DNA of 64,000 bases from Siphonodentalium dalli (taxonomy: Eukaryota; Mollusca; Scaphopoda; Gadilida; Siphonodentaliidae), in NCBI GenBank assembly GCA_032622095.1, contig CP136066.1, positions 109,267,319 to 109,331,318 on the forward strand. Reading direction: 5' to 3'. Below are positions 26,011-38,622 of the stretch, one piece after another. Under the pieces are notes generated by a model, which was not told where the DNA came from, made no database searches, and was given only the letters and a program-made list of their open reading frames with translations. The position numbers and the translations under genes are program-made. Numbering within the stretch: position 1 is the first letter of the stretch; every line of letters starts with the position of its first letter.

Positions 26011-26219
26011 GTATCGAGTCACCCATTTTGATAAAGAATTTAGGCTAGTTCACAATCCCAACTATCCAAAGCAATGAAAACAAGGAGGTGATATGTCAAT
26101 ATGAGTTCATGTTTAGTTATAGATACACCTATTTGTTCACCAAGGGTACATAGTTACATACAGTATAACCATGAATTGCGCTTAATCGCAAATAATTATG
26201 CTTAAGTGCTATTGCTTAA

Positions 26220-26714
26220 AGACACGGTTGGCCTTGGCGGTGGGTATCCTGTGAAAATATCTCCACCCGTCAAAAACCGCCACAAACAGAAAGAACATCA
26301 AAATGTAGATATACTTTGTCCGTATACAAAAAAAGAAATATCGCATAAACAGTATGTTATGGTCATATGTTTGACCATTGTTATGTAAACAAAAGCGTAA
26401 AAAGTTACTTTTCTGGTGTTTGTTTATATTATGATGGTAAACATAAAGAGCGTTCTTTGTTGGTGAATACCTGATATGGAACTAATAAAGAGCGTTTATG
26501 CCATTTGTGTGTGATTAGCCAGTATCATTGTGTTGTCTTCTGTAACACAACCAGGCTCCTGCTTAGGTAAAATATAGTAGGTCTTTATGATAACATGCTG
26601 TTTACGCGATGGTCATGGTATATATGAACGGAACTGTATGCGTCTTACTGTTTTTCTGTTTACGGTGTTTGGAACAAATATGAATATTTTCGACAATTAA
26701 GGCCGCACGTGCCT
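26220..26714 (+). mobile_element. TTAA-flanked MITE, family B, copy 1
   Basis: 495 bp between TTAA at 26216-26219 and 26715-26718. Ends are AGACACGGTTGGCCTTGG and GGCCGCACGTGCCT, imperfect inverted repeats of each other. A second copy in the opposite orientation lies at 54391-54884, ~90% identical by eye. No coding. Confidence 0.85.
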
Positions 26715-27399
26715 TTAACTGCAATTAATTATGAAATGTGAATTTGGCCTCTCATAGAAATGGAAATAAACATCTGCATATTTGATGGCTATGCTATAAT
26801 ATGTAATATAAGCGAAAATTCTCCGAAATATGGGTGGGTGCCTGTAGTTTAAAACATAAAAATAAAGGGGTGTATATATACCCGAAAAATGTAGTTAAAA
26901 CTTATACAATCGTAATCAAAACTCGGGTGGTGGGTCCCGAAAGTGGCCATAATGAAAAAGAACAGCCGTGGGTCCCGATTGTTTTTTCTGAAATTAATCG
27001 AATTTTAATTGTTTTTTAAGTATCAAATTTCACGCTATATACTGGCTGAAATATCAAACTATTGGAAAATACATCTACACCTCCCACCATCAAAACAATC
27101 CTGTTGCTACGGCCTTGGTCATGGAGGGCATTGTAATATTCTTGTTCTAACAATATTTCCATAAATGATTCTTTGGTTATTGACCTTACACGATCTGAAC
27201 GAATATATGAGAACAAAATGTACTTGGTAACTAAACTTGATCAGTATACTATAGTTGCAACAGAAAAGCAGTTGCCCAAAAACGTGCCACTGTTAACGAA
27301 AGGCAGCCAACCAACTAATCCATTTCGACTCTTGATTGAACAACAAAAACTGCCCGCCGGGTCTGGTGGATTGCAACTAAATTCCTGGGTGTACAGGAC

Positions 27400-27841
27400 T
27401 AACCGGACAGTATTTTCGAGGTGGGTACCTGCATCAAAAGATGAAATTTGGAATTTTGAGACAGTCCGTGAAAATACTCAAAATATGCATTTGTGGGGGG
27501 GGGGGGGGGGGGCAGGCCTTTCGACCGGTATATAGGTTGTTGCGACAGCTGTCTGCGATGAATGTGAAAAGTATGATTTTCTGGGATATTTTGGGGAAGA
27601 AATCGTTTCGCGGCGATGATTAAATGACATTTTTTCCGCGATCGAACAATGACAACTGACTTAAATTGATCGTCGGTGTCCGAACATTAGCGAAGAAATA
27701 TTCACTCACCTTCAGTTGGTCAGATATGCTATCCAAGCGTTTATTTTCCCAAAAAATGTCAACAAATATTTGTCGACAGATATTTCTCCACCTCGAAATC
27801 TACGACTTCCGGTTTTGGTTCGTGTCCGTTGATCCACTGTG
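27400..27841 (-). repeat. Right arm of a large inverted repeat, with a 17-G homopolymer
   Basis: Reverse complement of 23679-24091. The G tract at 27495-27512 replaces a short C tract of the left arm, and a 21-nt segment near 27616-27636 is present only here. Confidence 0.9.
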
Positions 27842-30522
27842 AACACACTGATTTACTTTGATGATTCCAATCCGCCATCTTGCTTGCCACATAACCACTT
27901 TGCTTTCTTGTATACATAGAAACTGGAATATCCAGTACAGGAAGTGGATCACGTTGACGGTCTCCGGTTACAGGAAGTGGATAATATTGGCAATTTCCTC
28001 ACGGAGACAAAAATATATTGACATAAATAAAACCCCTAAATAGCATACAAATACAGGTGGAATCAGGGGGGGTTCTTGAAATATTTGCAGTTACATGGTC
28101 GAAAAAAGAATATTCGCTGCCTGAGATATGTGCATTTGTTTTCCAGCCCCCAGACCAACTGTTTGGGACCAACCCCCAAACATGAGAATGAATCCGATTA
28201 AATATAGCAATGAACTTGATATGAACAAGCAATACCATAAATGGCATAACAAAAACCATGCCCATGAATTAACAATGGTAGCTGATATTAGCTGCCTCCA
28301 ATTGTATTGATAACACAGAAATGCTTCCGCTGATTGAAAGAGATGTGTTGCATTTAGTGATTTCATCTCATAAACAGGCCTAATAATCTTCAGCCAAAAA
28401 TCCATTTCATGGGGAAGTATGATATGGTGGTATGATATTGTCTACATTATTCAAGTTTGTTGACCAATGATATTCTGGTGGCATTCAGTGGACTGCAGTG
28501 TGTTGGTGTTTGCTTAGTTTGCTTAAAATAAAATTGTTTCTGTAACCACCGGCTGATGGAAACGGCTCAGAGGGCAGGTGATATTATCAAATAATCTTGT
28601 AATAACTTTATTTTGACACTCTAATGTCACCTTGCGTCATTCAAAATGGGTTTGTGACACTTTGTGTGCAATGCATAGATAGCCCCGTGGAACTGCTGGT
28701 CAGTATGCCAGTACATGAATATCGACTAGCAGAATTACTGAGAGAAGATAAGACCTTGTTAGCCACTCCCTGATGTGCTTGTACTCGTGTTTGAACGTGA
28801 AATATAAGCTTAATGATAGCACTCCTGTTGCCACTGTGATGAATTGATACAAAGATTTCCAGCTTATCGAGTGAAACAATCAGCCAACTTAACAGTTCAG
28901 CCTGTTTTCCCGAAAAATCCGCACATTATCTGCTTATAATTGAGCCAGTTTTAGGTTGAAAATCTGCTTAGAATTCCCTCATTTTGAGTCGATTATATGC
29001 TGAAAGAGCGTCTTAGGCACATTGTCGACTTACAGTGAGGCGGTTCTAAGCAGATTACGTGCGGACAATGGCCTAAATAACCCAACTGACGACTTCTCAG
29101 GTTCACGCTCTTTAACATGTGTTTTCACTGAGGTTCGCGCCATAAAACCAAATAACGGGTATGAGTCCATTATCTACTTATTTTTTAATCAAATAATCAC
29201 ATTAGGAACCTATTTTACATTATAGGTCGATTATGTGCGTATTTGAGCGAATATATGTTGAACAGTTACCTCAGCTGAGTGCCAACTATAAGTATCCAAC
29301 TTATTGATACATACATCGTTCTTTATTCACCAATAGAGACATACTCATTCTAACACTAAAAAACAGTAAGTACTGTGCACAACAAAGTGATATAATTCAA
29401 ATATATTGTTGTTTCCCAATTAATCTTTGATAAATTTGTTAATTGTAAAACAAATACATCACAGATTATTCCGACCTCGAACCAGCACACGCCCTTCCCT
29501 GTATCTGGAACTATTTTGCAGACCCATTCTGTGGTGGAATAAACACTACATGACCAATAATAAAATTTTCCAATGTTTCACGTCCAAATAGGTCAAGTAT
29601 TTTTAAACTATCTGATTTGGCATTCAGATGGTATTTGTAATATTTTCTGAATCTGGCGTGAGCCATTATAAAAGCATCAAGTTGACGGTCGGGTGCTGAC
29701 AACGAATGTCGGCTAGCACACAATAAGCAGCTTTAAAAATAAACCGCCAACACTGATTTGTGTCTTTCAAACACAAAAGTTACTTTTCGAGCACAGTGCT
29801 GAACTTTTCTAAGTCGAATATTAACCTCTGAGAGTTAGTTTTTTACGATTTTGTTTAGCAACATGCTCAACTTGTGATACAGGTACTGGAACAACAGAAG
29901 CAAGGTCGGTTTATTTCACTTTAGTTGATAGTGACTAACTGAACTGTGTGGGTTTCATCGCAATTACGTCAAATGCGCTACGTTATAACAATTTCGATTG
30001 GACGCTTTTGTCTTGGAGGTACTAACAGTGAATTCTGATAGCGCGCGATCTCACAAAACGCCGAACAAGTGAATGAATCAACCGGTGTCGCAATCTATAA
30101 GTAGCGTTTTATATATAATGTTCATCTTGTGAGACAAGAGAGGTAACTCGTGGATATACCAGTTATTTTGCATGCTTGCCAAACAGTAGATACAGTTTGT
30201 AATGTGATTGAACAGTCGACTAAAACTCGCAAAACTAGTAGTTCGAAAAACAGCCAAATGTTAATTAGGGGGATAACGGTATGTCTTGTCTTGTCTTCTT
30301 AGAATTTCCCACGTTGATTTTTCGTGGCACCACTTGGTTAAGTGGAATCCTGGTGCTCTTGGAATCCTAGAATTTCCTAGAGAATCCTCACAATTTTACT
30401 CATATATGATTTATATGTATGTATGTATAAAGCTGTCCATGATTAGTTTCAGCAGGCTAACTAATAGTGAATTATGAAATAAATGGAGAAAAACCAATTT
30501 GTGGTTAGTAAAGAGTGATTAG
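27842..30522. other. Gene-free stretch
   Basis: Only short, unrelated frames. One weak inverted pair, CCGCACATTATCTGCTTA near 28918 against TAAGCAGATTACGTGCGG near 29047. No gene recognised. Confidence 0.4.
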
Positions 30523-31632
30523 CTAGGTATCAGTGACAATGGGCTCAGCCTGGATTGATGCCAAAAACCGAGTCCTCAACATATGAATATCATGCAGATA
30601 TTCCCTACTGTAGAGTTCCATGATATTTATGTCTTCTTCTGCAAGCTTGGCAACCTCAACAATTCTAGAGTGGGACGAGTCCAAGATGAGCTGAGTGAAG
30701 AGTTCTGGATTAGTTATGAGTAGAGGAGTCATCTGTACCACATCTATAAGCAAAAGTTTCTTCTTTATCTTCTCTCGCTGAGGGTTTAAGACACTGCATT
30801 CGGCAATAAAGTGTTGTCTGTCTTCAGCAGCTTCCTCACACAGCTTACAGGTACTCTTAACTTTATGCTGGTTAAAGACTGCACGGTTTGATTGTAGAGT
30901 GTATGTCCCTGTGAGTAATCTAGCCTTGATCTCAGCCCTCGTAGCATCATGTAGATTTGTCCTTACATAGCGATAAACTTGATGAACACAATTCACTTTC
31001 ACAGCATCAGGATTCAGGTACTTCAGTGTTGATTTCTGCCTAATTTCCTCTTTCCATTTCTTCTGAATTTCAAGACTGACAGCTTCACTCAACAGACTCT
31101 TCCACACTGCAGGCGTTGGAGTTGAATTCAGCAGTGAATATGCATTTGGTAGATCATAGTGCTCAATAAGTTGACGTATATAAGAGAACCAACTCTTCGA
31201 TTGGGGATTCTTCACTGCTAGTTGACGGACAGCAATGTCATATTCCACCATGCTTTTAGCAGATATAACTCTGAAGAACATGTTCAGCGAATTCCTGTGT
31301 ATCACTGATTCAATTGGAGGTACTCCTAGTAGTGCGGTGACTGCAACTGTAGCTGTTCTGGTTGGAAGATGTTGGATTTGCCTGAGTGTTACCGTCTGAT
31401 GGTTTTCTAATTTCTTCATCTCAGTCTTATTAAGCTGCAGCACGTCAAGTCCAAATGTCAACCTGGGAATGACATACATCGTCCAAAGTTTACATTTAAC
31501 TAGCTGGGTCACCCCTGTCTTCCCATGCATGCAGGCTCCCATCAGAGAATACGTCGTTCTGCGCGAAAGTTTTACCTTTCCCTCAACATCCACAGAGTTA
31601 TTTTTAAGTCTCATTATCCCAAGATGTTCTGT
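30523..31632 (-). pseudogene. LINE polyprotein C-terminal fragment, 5'-truncated
   Basis: About 370 codons on the minus strand starting inside the RT at TEHLGIMRLKNN, the HLGI block that follows motif C. Next come VIPRLTFGLDVLQL (the region after the thumb), LPTRTATVAVTALLGVPPIE, and a C-terminal knuckle CKLCEEAAEDRQHFIAEC. The LPTR...GVPPIE block matches LPTRARTVIVHGLIGVHPI of the LINE at 48777-51058, so both belong to one family; the LINE at 897 differs there. The frame is intact to the TGA or TAG-type stop at 30523-30525. The abrupt 5' end near 31632 is typical of incomplete target-primed reverse transcription. Confidence 0.85.
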
Positions 31633-32396
31633 AAAGATTGGCTGTTTTATTTCCTCTCCGTTTTGTGATTTCGGAAAGGTACAGGGCGTAACGTCGCCGG
31701 CATATACTGCGTAAGTGTGACGTAATGGAGAGAAACGGAACAGTGTGCGGGGCTGGATTGGGCATGGCCGAGATTAGGAATTCAGCTGACGGCAATATTG
31801 GCGCGTAGGAATATCTAACATTGAAGTGGTGAACCGGACTATACATTGCGACAGGTTATTGGTGAATAACCCCCCGCAAATATGTGATGTTTCCGGGGGT
31901 ATATTGGCTTCTTCAGTGCATTAGAACTCATTAATAACCACCCCAGATGCTATGATATTGGTGAGGCAAAATGATGCTGTCATGAAAAATGAGATATTTC
32001 TAAATTTGTCATTTCGTGGTAGACGCATTTGGCTAATTCGAGCGATTCGAGAAAAGGCCAGGCCAGTACCTGTAAATAAACATTCAAGAACATATATATT
32101 GTTATATATGTTAACAGTGGCTGCACTGGTGGGAAACAACAGGTATATCCATCTTGATTATGATTGGTTTCCATACGACCGAATTGTGGGCATTCTTTTA
32201 ATGTAAACACTACTTATTTTCACCAGTCTGATATAGTGGTATCGACGCAACTGCTAACTTCCAGTGACTATACAACAAAGACTGTCATTAGAATTCATTC
32301 GACGAAAGATGTGTTTGTTAGATTCCGTTTTGTTAAATTTCATTTAATTGGTGATGTCCGAAATTTAGAGCCGTCGAAATTTTGGTACACCTTACA
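31633..32396. other. Gene-free stretch
   Basis: Contains AACATTCAAGAACATATATATTG wording near 32081 that recurs near 8452, so part is an interspersed repeat. No gene seen. Confidence 0.35.
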
Positions 32397-32575
32397 TAGA
32401 CCATACCATCTGGGTATTATTTGTACGTACATGAGACCCTACCATCGGGATAATTAATACCTGTACTTACATGACGCCCAACATCGGGGTACTATCTGTA
32501 CTTACATGAGACCTAACCATCGGGGTATTACCTGTACTTACTTTAGAATTAACAATCGGGGTATTACGTGTGGTT
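32397..32575. repeat. ~38-bp minisatellite, about 5 diverged copies
   Basis: Units read TACATGAGACCTAACCATCG then GGGTATTACCTGTACT. Related units reappear at 32630-32680 and 33766-33862, so a different array (32690-33765) appears to have expanded inside it. Confidence 0.75.
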
Positions 32576-32689
32576 GCAGAAAATTGAAACATAACCATTA
32601 GTCTATATTGGATTTATATAAGCACTAACACTCAGTGTATTATCTGAACTGACATACGACCTATCAGACTATGGTTATAATTACCATGG

Positions 32690-33765
32690 TACTACTATGA
32701 GACCGTTGCACTGTGTACTAGGGTACTCTACCATGTTACAGTTGGTACCACCATGGTACTACCATACTACCACTGTAATGAATTATTCAGAATGGTACTA
32801 CCAATGGAACTAGAATAATCTACCATGTTAAAGTTGGTACATTAGTACTATGGTAATACCATTGTGAAGTGTTATTTACCATGGTACTGAAATATGGTAC
32901 CATTGTAAAGTGTCTTTTGCCATAGTAGCACCATGGCACTGCACTAGATTATGCTACTGTATATGTCGCAGTTGATAATACCGTGGTGATACTGTTACAG
33001 TTGCTAATACCGTGGTGATACTATTGTGTAGTGTCTTTTGCGATAGTAGTGCCATTATTGTATGGTATTGTACTATGGTATTTTACCATGATATAGTTAT
33101 TGAATAGCATGGTATACCATGCTACCAATATGACGATGTTGAGCTGCCTTATTTGGTGTAATTATATTACTACGATATAGCTACATGCTAATAAACTTAG
33201 ATAAATTTGTTCCGAAAATTTAAAACATCCCATAGTACTACATGGTACAGCAGGGCTATTACATCACCTCATTCGAAATAACATGATATGTTATTAGCTG
33301 CAACATAACGTTAGTAATAGAACTCGATCAGTTATTCATAAAATCCATCTCAGACTGTAACCAACCCATATAAAACGGACCACGGTACTACCATGAGCGA
33401 CAGCTCTATTCCACAATAGCACATTACGAAGCTGGTGAGTTTTCTGTCTCTTTTTGCAAGACATAAAACTCGTATTTCGTAACACCTTAGTTAATCACAT
33501 GCGTCATTCCTGACCTCCAATGTGTTGATTCAAAATTGAAGCCTACAATAGTAACTGCTACCATAGTAACTGCAGTACTAATAAAGTACCCTGGTACTGC
33601 CATGGCAAAGTGAACTGGTACTACAAAGGTGAAATACCGTGGCATTATATTACCATGGTGAAGTACCCTGGTACTAACATGGTAAAGTACCCTAGCTGGT
33701 ACTACAATGGTAAGGTACCCGGGTACTACCATGGTAAAGTTCCCTGGTACTACCATGGTAACCAT
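32690..33765. repeat. Degenerate array built on TGGTACTACCATGG
   Basis: Over about 1 kb, TACCATGG and TGGTACTA recur with varied spacing, partly as direct and partly as inverted copies because the core is itself nearly palindromic. Best preserved at 33590-33765 with AAGTACCCTGGTACTACCAT units. Confidence 0.75.
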
Positions 33766-33862
33766 CAGTACCTAACTGGAATGACATAATACCTAACCAT
33801 CAGTGTATTACTTGGACTGACATAAGACCTAACAATTGGGGTATTATTACCTGTACCAGGAT

Positions 33863-35272
33863 GTTGGGACCTATATAACCACAATATGTTGTGTGTGGGC
33901 AGTGCGGCTGATTCACCTAGATTCATTCAGTTGGCATTTTGCCAAAGAACCTTCGTCAACATATCCCATGCGCTTTAACGCTCGTCTTGGTCTAGTCTCA
34001 TGAATTAAACAGTGGTTAAGTCGGGCTGATAACGAGAAGTGTTATCAACCACTGTTCTTAATGTTTACATACTCCCACATTACATGTGTGTGTGAGCATT
34101 ACACTATACTATTAGGGTTGTCAAATTTAAAATGCCTTGCACGTAAGAGTACTGTACCCCGGCCTGTATAAGTTTAAAGCTACTCGCAATTTCCAATCTT
34201 CAAGTTAGTAATTGCATGCTTTTTCACATACCATGATCAAAAATAGCCAGAAAACACGTGAAATACTCTTCTGTGGAATATGTATGCCTTTCGTAGGCTT
34301 ATCAATGTGATCGCTTCAGAAAGAATGAAATGGTGTTGTTTTCTCCACCACGTAACACCATGCGAGGACCATTATGTGTGTTTGTTCCTGGTATACACAC
34401 AGTTTGTTATTTTTAATTCATTGAACAATAAACGTAGTTCATAAATATAACTTGAAGTTGTTATTGGCATCAACAGTCAATTTCAGACTTAGATCAATGT
34501 GTGGTGGTGGAAATTTGACTGTGAGAAAATCAGCAAACTTCCAGGCTATATATGAATGATAAACTTAAACTGGAGATATGTAAATATGCTTCTGAACGAC
34601 ATCTAGCGGTTGCGGGAGGAACATATAGAAGCGCATACAATATACACTGGGGCCTGATTGGTCAATTAGTAGTTTATTGTTAACCTCCTCAGTTTGAATT
34701 TTGTGGTGTGGTCTGAAAAATGACAAATGTTAATTTTTTAGTGCGGTTCTGACATCAGTTACGAAAACACAAGATTTAAAGGCAATTTCCTGCTTATCGG
34801 ATATGATTTTTGTGTGTGCATAAAATGTTACCGCAAATGTCAATCTTTAAGATTTAAAGAAATTCAGGACCTAGGCATTATATTGTAAACAGCATAATAT
34901 ACTGTTTACAATATCATGCCAAGGTCCTGAATTTATTTAAATCTGAAATATTGACATGTGCGGTAACTTTTAGTATATTATACTAAAACGTTTGTACCGG
35001 TGTAACCTACATGATTGTAATACAACTAGTTCGACAAATGAAGCAGATATTTCGATGTTATGATGGGCCAGTACAGAGGCAATAAAACTATTCATGATGT
35101 GTTTTTAGATAGATATAATCTATGCATGGTATACTATCATTTAAATGGAAAGTGCGCGTCATGAATTTGCATCCATTTAAGCCCGACTTGGCGTAATTGA
35201 TGTTCTTATATGCAATATAAAACAACAAGCGGATGAAGAATTTTCCAATGATGTGTTGAGCGATGTTCATGG
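33863..35272. other. Gene-free stretch with one large palindrome
   Basis: No gene recognised. It contains the palindrome at 34824-34971 and the left flank of the LINE insertion at 35329. Confidence 0.4.
34824..34971. repeat. ~148-bp imperfect palindrome
   Basis: AAATGTTACCGCAAATGTCAA at the left pairs with TTGACATGTGCGGTAACTTT at the right, with AATTCAGGACCT/AGGTCCTGAATT and TATTGTAAACAG/CTGTTTACAATA further in around CATAATATA. Confidence 0.8.
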
Positions 35273-35865
35273 ATGAAATATTATATATAATCAGTCATAT
35301 ATTAAACAGTAAACACCCAGTCAATGTGATTCCGAGAGAAAATGTACTTTATGTCTATCAGAACTGGGCGATGAATTTCATGTCATACTGAAATGTCCAG
35401 CTGTACATGATCTCCAACAGAAATATATTAAACACTATTAAATTGAGAGAACTTTTCAATTCGGGAAAAGGAAGACGACCCACAAATCTGTCCATATTCA
35501 TCAGAAGGGGTTTGCCGCTATTTAGACTCTCCTGAGGCTTCCACTGACTAATCTTACCATTTCCCATCATGGGTTGTCGCACCATATATCTAATTTATTG
35601 CATATAATCTAATTTATCTAATTTATTGCATATATACATGTATATGTACTACACATAACTGACGCATTATTTTAAATGTATATGCTATATATAGTACAAT
35701 ACAATCTGCACGCATGCGCACATAATTTATCGTATTTATGTATTATGTATTCTCTGTATATCTATATGATGTTGAGCAAATAAATTGAATTGAAATTGAA
35801 TTGAATTGAATGAAATATTATATATACTCAGTCATATATTACACAGTAAACACCCAGTCAATGTG
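35273..35865 (+). mobile_element. 5'-truncated LINE fragment with a ~56-bp target-site duplication
   Basis: The 56 bp at 35273-35328 (ATGAAATATTATATA...CAGTCAATGTG) is repeated at 35810-35865 with about two differences. Between them (35329-35809) lies a LINE 3' end. It encodes CTLCLSELGDEFHVILKCP, a Cys-Cys-His-Cys knuckle matching the one at the end of the 897-3349 LINE, then a non-coding tail ending in AATAAATTGAATTG and (TTGAA)n. This is a complete 5'-truncated insertion with an unusually long duplication. Confidence 0.85.
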
Positions 35866-35906
35866 GTGATTGATGGTGTGGTATTGTGGCTTGTTGATGA
35901 TAACAC

Positions 35907-36320
35907 GTTTGGTAACACGCAAGGGGCACTCAATTTCACTGGAATCCTATAGAAACGAATTTCATTGATCGCTTTTACGATGATTTAGGTGTTAATCGTA
36001 TTGAACAGAAATTAATTTCATATTCATGTTGGTCATCACAGCGTATGTGGCCTGTACATATATATATATATATATATTTCCCCGCCGATTTTGATCCGAT
36101 CGGTGGAGATGGAGCTGCTGAAATGGTTGCTAAACAAGTGGGAACACCATGTTTAGCAGTGAAAACCCACATTGAGTGCATATATAAAATTAAAACTCAA
36201 CATATGAAATTTAATATCGAACCTTCTGTTTATTTTGGTCGTGTTGACATGTTTTGGCTGCATTTCGAGTTGCATATATTGGAAGTCTTATTAGACGTTG
36301 GCTTGCTCTTTCCAATTTAA
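35907..36320 (+). pseudogene. Unrecognised open frame, probably a decayed gene
   Basis: About 137 codons with a protein-like composition: FHWNPIETNFIDRFYDDLGV, SCWSSQRMWPV, a (TA)n-encoded IYIYIY insertion, then DFDPIGGDGAAEMVAKQ and FNIEPSVYFGRVDMFWLHFE. There is no ATG at its head. The sequence just upstream reads protein-like in another frame (VIDGVVLWLVDDNTFG), suggesting a frameshift. I do not recognise the family. It might be an exon of a live gene, but no clear splice acceptor or donor was found. Confidence 0.25.
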
Positions 36321-37041
36321 TTTCGCTAACAATCCCGCCGATTTGTCACATATTTAGCTTTCGAATACACCGGTCTACCATAGAACATATACACATACAT
36401 GGGGAGAGAACCGTACATCGAAGTTAAAGTTGCCACTGTGGCCGAGACGTTCACATAAGCGAGAACATCCAACTACGACCCCCACCGGACAAGGGCACAA
36501 GCTGAATTTCCAACTTTGGGAATCACTGAAGATAAAGATCTGTCTTTCGTTTGCTTTTATTTGTAAACTGTAAAAGGCATGGTCATGACAAAGCGTAAAA
36601 ATATAGCCTACCATAATTAAAAAATATTGATGTACACACATATAAATTCATAACAAAAACAAAGTGCATGTCGCGAAAGCGTCATGACTGGGGGGTCACC
36701 CTGGAAATTCATCGCGAGTTTACTCTCCACTTTCTACCAGCATTTATATGGCCACACCGTCTAAACCGTCAGAGGACTAAGCCAGGAGGGTCCAATGGCT
36801 GATTTCAGCCGTGATTCGGTATTCTCTTTAAATTCTACAGGTACAACAGTGTTATATACTGTTATGTTTTGGTCTCCGGTGTATATGAATTCAACTACTC
36901 GGAAGGATCATCGATATTTGTGTAAGGCGTACACAACATATGGTGTTGGCATTTGTATATGTCAGAAAATCAACTGTAATAGTTGGATTTAGGATCTGCT
37001 AGATACTGTTGTGACAATGTACTTCAAAATGCCTCGTTTAA

Positions 37042-37466
37042 CCCTTTAACCAACAAATCGGCTAAAAACGCCCAAATAAAGCTTCAACAGCCTAAAATAT
37101 CTTCGGTCTGTCTCAATAACACCATACAAATATGGATATCATTGGAACCGGTTCATTGACCACATTGTGATGGTTACAGTTATGCCCTGTGCCAATGCAT
37201 TCTCTAATATATGCGAGTCGACCATAGGTCGCCTCGCATATATAAGATAATGCATTGGCCTAAAAACAATCTTTTTTTAACACTTTTTACCATTTTTTCT
37301 TATAATATTTTCTACATTCTTTGACAATTTGATCATTTTTAATATGTGTTAAGCCAATGCATTCTCTTATATATGCGAGGCGACCTATATAAGAGAATGC
37401 ATTGATAGGTCGACTCGCATATATAAGAGAATGCATTGGCACAGGGCCGTTCTGTTAGGTAAAGGG
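37042..37466 (+). mobile_element. piggyBac-type MITE, family D, copy 1
   Basis: TTAA at 37038-37041 and 37467-37470. Ends read CCCTTTAACCAACAAA... and ...TTAGGTAAAGGG, inverted with respect to each other. Inside are two ~68-bp perfect palindromes built on CCAATGCATTCTCTTATATA. CCC-starting ends plus TTAA duplication fit piggyBac. No transposase. Confidence 0.9.
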
Positions 37467-37470
37467 TTAA

Positions 37471-38152
37471 AATGAAGAGTAACTGCGAACTACCTGGCAG
37501 CCAACCCATAGCACACAGGAATATAGATAACAGATGGAAGCTCGAAATGTCACTCGGAATGGAATATGTCATGAATTGAAGTATATACATGTATACATAT
37601 AATATTAAAAAAATGATTGTGTGCATAGTATGTCGATAGCGTGGAGGCAAACGTTCAAAAACGGGCACCTTGTATACTGTTGTGTTAGAAGCAATGGATG
37701 TATACTTTCAACATCGGGTGGGTTGTGCTATATAATTGGATTATATTCCAATTTTATGTCATGCGACCTCTGAATCCCAGGTGCCTCAATTATAGGCAAA
37801 AAACGCGTGCATTTTTTCAGGATGTTTGCTTGTGTCAATATCATATCTATCGCAAAGAGTCGCGGAATGTCTGTAAATCAACCGACTCACCTTACATTGG
37901 GGTTTATTATTTCATAAGACGGGGCATGCATGAATGTCAAAATCAACCATAAGGGCGTTTTAGCTATTTTTGTTTTGAAGGATAGGGGCGATTTACACGC
38001 ATTTTTCGACCATACCGGCACCCAGTCATCTTATTTATAATATAAACAAGTGCACGGCTGGGCGGAGGTAACGCCCCCGACTGTACAATCAGAGAAACTT
38101 TCTGGTTAAGCGCTATAAAAATGCCACATGTTGTTCTATATTAGCTTCAAAT
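37471..38152. other. Gene-free stretch
   Basis: No coding or repeat signal recognised. Confidence 0.35.
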
Positions 38153-38622
38153 TTGGTCTGGTGCCACAAAAATAGAAGGAAAACTGAATTTTCTAAAAAC
38201 ATATATGAATTTTTTAAGTCGAAAAAGGGTCATAACTCTCACAAAAATTATCCGATTGAACCGAAATTTTACCTTGACCTGTATTGCGATATTGGTAATA
38301 CACAAAAAAAACGGGTTTTGCAAATAAACAATCCAAAATCAAGTTATCATCTGGAAACCAAAAAAAGTAGCAGAAAACCTGAATTTTCTAAGTCCAAAAA
38401 GGGGCGTAACTCTGGAAAAAATGGGCGGACGAAACCGCAGTTATGGGAAAATATTGTCACCCCGGCTGGTATATTAGCATACCAAAGATCAACTGAATTG
38501 AGTTAGCGAAACCAAAGTTATGAGTTGAAACGTTCGTACGGACAGACGGAAGGACGGACGGACGGACGGACGGAGGGCTCCACTATATACCCCCAAATCT
38601 CCATCGGAGATCGGGGGCATAA
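38153..38622 (+). mobile_element. Hairpin-ended non-autonomous element with (ACGG)n tract
   Basis: Two diverged ~190-bp units (GTCATAACTCTCACAAAAAT near 38229; GGCGTAACTCTGGAAAAAAT near 38403) are followed by (GGAC)n at 38544-38573. Then comes a hairpin CCCCCAAATCTCC / GGAGATCGGGGG ending before CATAATAAT. The layout (tandem core, ACGG microsatellite, terminal hairpin) matches the bivalve pearl-type elements now linked to Helentrons, as I recall them. Confidence 0.55.

Noticed and set aside
28091-28405. 104-codon hydrophobic minus-strand frame
   Set aside because: No splice context, no known motif, and it overlaps short frames in other phases; random expectation in AT-rich DNA.
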